8,079 nt of DNA. Origin: Chloroflexota bacterium. Its GTDB lineage: Bacteria > Chloroflexota > Anaerolineae > Caldilineales > Caldilineaceae. The stretch lies in the NCBI GenBank assembly GCA_003577005.1, contig QEUW01000525.1, forward strand, positions 1 through 8,079, written 5' to 3'. A program made the position numbers and the translations under genes. Shown in pieces: positions 6,889 to 8,079 of this stretch (position 1 is its first letter; each line of letters opens with the position of its first letter). The notes under the pieces are model-generated. The model was not told the DNA's origin. It did no database searches and saw nothing but the letters and a program-made list of their open reading frames with translations.

Positions 6889-8079
6889 ATGACACTCGAC
6901 CTGCTTGACCACATCCGCCTCAGCGGCCCGGCCTTCTCCGAGCCCTTTGTGCGCTACAACCTGGAACCAGAGCTGGCCAAACGCCGCCTGCTGCCCAAAA
7001 CCAGCGGCGCCGAAGGCGACGAACTCCACTCATCCTGGGAGAGCTACCGCCACCGCCTGCGCGAGCTGGTGATGACTGGCGGCCCCGTGCGCGTCTGCAA
7101 CCACGTGCTCGAACCGCTGGTCAAGCGCCTGGGCTACGACGAGTTGGCCCCTGCCCCCGCCGTCCAGACCCGCGAGGGCTTGGAGGAGGGCGGCCTGCTC
7201 TTTACGACGGCCAGCGGCGCCCGGCTGCGCGCCTGGGCCGCCGGTTTCGACGAAGACCTCGCCGCGCCCGCCCGCCGCGGCCACGCCTACCGCTTCAGCC
7301 ATCTGCGCGTGGCCCAGCGCGTCCTGCTGGCCAGCGGCGAGCGCATCGGCCTGCTCACCAACGGCGTCGAACTGCGCATCCTGCTCTGTGACCCGGCCCG
7401 CCCCGATTCGCAGATCGAGATCCCCATCGACCCGGTCTGGAAGCGCAGCCGCACCGTCCCCGACTCCTATCGCCTGCTCCTGGCCCTCTGCTCGCCCGCC
7501 GGCGTGACCGCCCTGCCCGAGTTGGTCGAGGGGGCCCGGCTGCAACAGAGCCGCGTCACCCGGGAGCTGCGCACCCAGGCCCGCCAGGCCGTCGAGGGCT
7601 TTCTCCAGGCCGTGCTCGACCATCCCGACAACGAGGAGCGGCTGGCCGCCCACCCCGACCCGGACCGGTTGGCGCGCCGGCTCTGGCGCGAGGGGCTGGT
7701 CACCGTCTACCGCCTGCTCTTTATCCTCAAGCTCGAAGCCAGCGATGACCCGGCCCGGGCGCTTGGGTTTGCCTCCACCAGCCTCTGGCGCAACAGCTTC
7801 TCGCCCACCGTCACCCTGGCCCGCTATGCCCGCCAGGTGCTCGACCACAATCTGGAGAGCGGGTGCCTGCTCGAAATGGGGCTGCGCAACCTCTTCCGCC
7901 TCTTTGCCGAAGGGCTCCACTGCACCGAACTGAGCGTCAAACCGCTGGGTGGCGCCCTCTTTGGCGCCCACGCCACTCCCCTGCTCAGCGACCTGCGCTG
8001 GGACGAGCGCGGTGTGGCCTGGCTCCTCGACCGCCTGCTCTGGACGCCCCAGAAACGCGGCGCCGACGCCCGCACCCGC
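6889..8079 (+). CDS. drmMI: N-terminal part of a PglX/Eco57I-like adenine methylase, probable DISARM DrmMI; 3' end outside window
   Basis: This frame is open from the ATG at 6889 to the window edge (397 codons, incomplete). The start lies three bases after the helicase stop, without its own Shine-Dalgarno sequence, so translation is probably coupled. The visible part is the helical, non-catalytic N-terminal region of large class I N6-adenine DNA methylases. It has an endonuclease-like or recognition-like stretch, GLLTNGVELRIL (about residues 155-166), then VYRLLFILKLEA (about 273-284), SLWRNSF (about 298-304) and GGALFGAHATPLLSDLRW (about 354-371), a layout typical of PglX/Eco57I-type proteins. 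The SAM-binding and NPPY catalytic motifs would lie downstream and are not seen. Directly after a DrmD-like helicase, the best fit is DrmMI of class 1 DISARM, which methylates host DNA so that self is spared. A stand-alone type IIG or BREX-like PglX is the main alternative. Confidence 0.7.
   Translation, partial: MTLDLLDHIRLSGPAFSEPFVRYNLEPELAKRRLLPKTSGAEGDELHSSWESYRHRLRELVMTGGPVRVCNHVLEPLVKRLGYDELAPAPAVQTREGLEEGGLLFTTASGARLRAWAAGFDEDLAAPARRGHAYRFSHLRVAQRVLLASGERIGLLTNGVELRILLCDPARPDSQIEIPIDPVWKRSRTVPDSYRLLLALCSPAGVTALPELVEGARLQQSRVTRELRTQARQAVEGFLQAVLDHPDNEERLAAHPDPDRLARRLWREGLVTVYRLLFILKLEASDDPARALGFASTSLWRNSFSPTVTLARYARQVLDHNLESGCLLEMGLRNLFRLFAEGLHCTELSVKPLGGALFGAHATPLLSDLRWDERGVAWLLDRLLWTPQKRGADARTR

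Noticed and set aside
7030..7971. 313-codon minus-strand open frame opposite the methylase
   Set aside because: It is a Gly/Ala/Gln-rich antisense shadow. The plus frame shows PglX/Eco57I-like motifs and is open throughout.

Overview
The window holds two unrelated coding blocks that diverge from a roughly 630-base intergenic region. The left block (1-3060, minus strand) is the N-terminal 1020 codons of a large secreted modular protein; its C-terminus lies beyond base 1. The right block (3694 onward, plus strand) is a very GC-rich operon. It starts with a complete 1063-residue SNF2-type helicase, followed after three bases by the N-terminal 397 codons of a large protein resembling PglX/Eco57I-type adenine methylases. 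That gene pair and order match the start of a class 1 DISARM anti-phage locus (drmD, drmMI, then normally drmA, drmB, drmC). The later genes are outside the window, so the DISARM assignment is an inference from two genes.

Organism: nothing in the window identifies the taxon directly. The large secreted protein built from Ig-like, jelly-roll-like and repeat modules, the GC-rich defence operon and ordinary bacterial signals (AGGAG ribosome site, extended -10 promoter) fit an environmental bacterium, perhaps a Chloroflexota (Anaerolineae-like) genome. That is a guess. The left gene and most of the spacer have mixed, moderate base composition, while the helicase and methylase use almost only G or C at third codon positions. 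The compositional break lies near base 3530, which would fit a defence island acquired separately.

Layout: 1-3060 encodes, from its N-terminus, a signal peptide, two beta-rich extracellular modules, a putative-Ig (He_PIG) domain, seven repeats of exactly 52 residues (the last one shortened) that probably form a seven-bladed beta-propeller, an Ala/Ser/Thr-rich linker and the start of a second He_PIG domain. 3061-3693 holds the ribosome site of that gene, an 84-base palindromic element that looks like a small IS630/Tc1-type MITE with TA target duplication, a stem-loop at 3298-3346, a 12-base perfect palindrome, a probable extended -10 promoter for the helicase operon embedded in palindromes, and a structured leader of about 165 bases whose segments can form mutually exclusive hairpins. 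3694-6885 is the helicase and 6889-8079 the partial methylase.

The helicase and methylase are probably co-transcribed and translationally coupled. In DISARM the methylase marks host DNA while the helicase and the other Drm proteins block incoming unmodified phage DNA. The most unusual feature in the window is the leader between promoter and helicase start. Its four alternating complementary segments look like an attenuator-type or otherwise regulated RNA, which would be a plausible way to control a costly defence operon.
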